Below, one piece after another: positions 63,438 to 64,000 of a DNA stretch of 64,000 nt (within the stretch, counting starts at the first letter, position 1; the number at the start of each line of letters is the position of its first letter). The notes under the pieces were generated by a model. That model saw only the letters and a program-made list of their open reading frames with translations. It was not told where the DNA came from and did no database searches. Source of the DNA: Winogradskyella eckloniae (GTDB taxonomy: Bacteria; Bacteroidota; Bacteroidia; Flavobacteriales; Flavobacteriaceae); assembly GCF_013249045.1 (NCBI RefSeq), contig NZ_JABRWP010000004.1, positions 186,001-250,000 of the forward strand. Reading direction: 5' to 3'. The position numbers and the translations under genes were made by a program.

Positions 63438-64000
63438 TATAAGTGTTTTATTTTTTGAAGAATCTCAGGTATCTTTTTTGTATAGGCTCTATCTTTAAAA
63501 AACGTACGAGCTTCCATAGCAGGTGATCCAAAATAGGTTTTCCCTTCTTTTGTAGAATGCCCTAAACCAGATTGTGCAAATAATACTGTACCTTTTGCAA
63601 TAGTAATACCACTTTTAACACCGACTTGTCCCCAAATGGTAACATTATCCTCTACAACAACACAACCAGCAATAGCTGTATGTGAAGCGATTAAGCATTT
63701 TTTTCCTAAAATGGTATCATGCCCTATTTGAATATGATTATCTAATTTTGATCCTTCACCAATAGTTGTGTCTCCCGTAACACCTCTATCTATAGTACAT
63801 AGTGCTCCAATATCTACATGATCTTCTATAATGACACGTCCTCCAGACAGTAATTGGTCATAGCCTTCTGGTCTGTTTTTGTAATAAAACGCACTTGCTC
63901 CTAAAACGCTTCCTGCATGTATCGTAACATTATCACCTATTATGACATCATCATAAATACTAACATTAGCATGAATGACACAATGCTTTCCTATAGAAAC
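63437..64000 (-). CDS. lpxD: UDP-3-O-acylglucosamine N-acyltransferase (LpxD) homologue, partial
   Basis: The minus strand is open from the window edge to TAA at 63437-63439; the 5' end is outside. The visible C-terminal part has left-handed hexapeptide repeats (DNHIQIGHDTILGKK, IAGCVVVEDNVTIWGQVG, SGITIAKGTVLFAQSG) followed by SPAMEARTFFKDRAYTKKIPE. This fits LpxD, which adds an acyl chain to UDP-GlcN in lipid A synthesis. Flavobacteria often carry an additional lpxD-like gene near sucD, so this may be a paralogue and not the main enzyme. Confidence 0.8.
   Translation of the reverse strand, partial: VSIGKHCVIHANVSIYDDVIIGDNVTIHAGSVLGASAFYYKNRPEGYDQLLSGGRVIIEDHVDIGALCTIDRGVTGDTTIGEGSKLDNHIQIGHDTILGKKCLIASHTAIAGCVVVEDNVTIWGQVGVKSGITIAKGTVLFAQSGLGHSTKEGKTYFGSPAMEARTFFKDRAYTKKIPEILQKIKHL

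Overview
The window is about 64 kb of AT-rich chromosome from a member of the Bacteroidota, almost certainly a marine-type Flavobacteriaceae. The evidence is type IX secretion sorting domains on two large secreted proteins, FecI/FecR/TonB-receptor gene sets, LytS/LytTR two-component pairs, DUF4270, DUF5117/5118 and DUF4907 family proteins, TAnnTTTG-type -7 promoter elements, and a flavobacterial sucD-lpxD arrangement. No tRNA, rRNA, CRISPR array, IS transposase or prophage was seen.

Layout. 0-10 kb: housekeeping and envelope genes (cold-shock-domain protein, met-zincin protease, two MscS channels, acyl-CoA thioesterase, small conserved proteins, TruA-like pseudouridine synthase). 10-15.6 kb: two related T9SS-exported proteins, one with a pappalysin (M43) protease domain. 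15.8-16.1 kb: a decayed gene. 16.1-24.9 kb: a complete histidine operon on the minus strand (leader peptide and attenuator, then hisG-hisD-hisC-hisB-hisH-[GIY-YIG]-hisA-[GNAT]-hisF-hisIE). 25-28.6 kb: SPFH/prohibitin protein, a VWA-type membrane protein and a DUF6515-like secreted protein. 28.9-34.9 kb: ECF sigma factor, FecR anti-sigma, TonB-dependent receptor, vanadium-haloperoxidase-family lipoprotein, and an EF-hand-like lipoprotein. 35-36.8 kb: LytS kinase and LytTR regulator. 36.9-51.7 kb: an efflux-rich block with an RND tripartite pump, a MATE pump with a divergent AraC regulator, a MacAB-TolC type pump, two DoxX proteins and a relic of an outer-membrane efflux gene. 51.8-57.9 kb: an outer-membrane barrel, a DUF4270 lipoprotein, a kelch-repeat lipoprotein, a DUF4907 protein and a second LytS/LytTR pair. 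58-64 kb: fabG, an M16 protease, sucD, an NTF2-like protein, and an lpxD homologue cut by the window edge.

The most unusual structure is in the his operon. Nearly every junction holds short palindromic repeats of several families (cores ATTCCTGC/GCAGGAAT, CTTCCC/GGGAAG, CCTGAA/TTCAGG, GAGCGCAGTCGA/TCGACTGCGCTC), often abutting a stop codon. One repeat lies in frame inside hisA as a 20-residue insert, and another forms part of an N-terminal extension of HisH. A GIY-YIG nuclease gene between hisH and hisA is tightly bracketed by two inverted copies of one palindrome whose arms differ by compensatory changes. This looks like a compact mobile cassette in which a GIY-YIG enzyme may play the role that RAYT transposases play for REP sequences. 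The operon also carries a clear histidine attenuator with leader peptide MTTIQFHHHFHTSNQAR. Neither the repeats nor the cassette were noticed elsewhere in the window.
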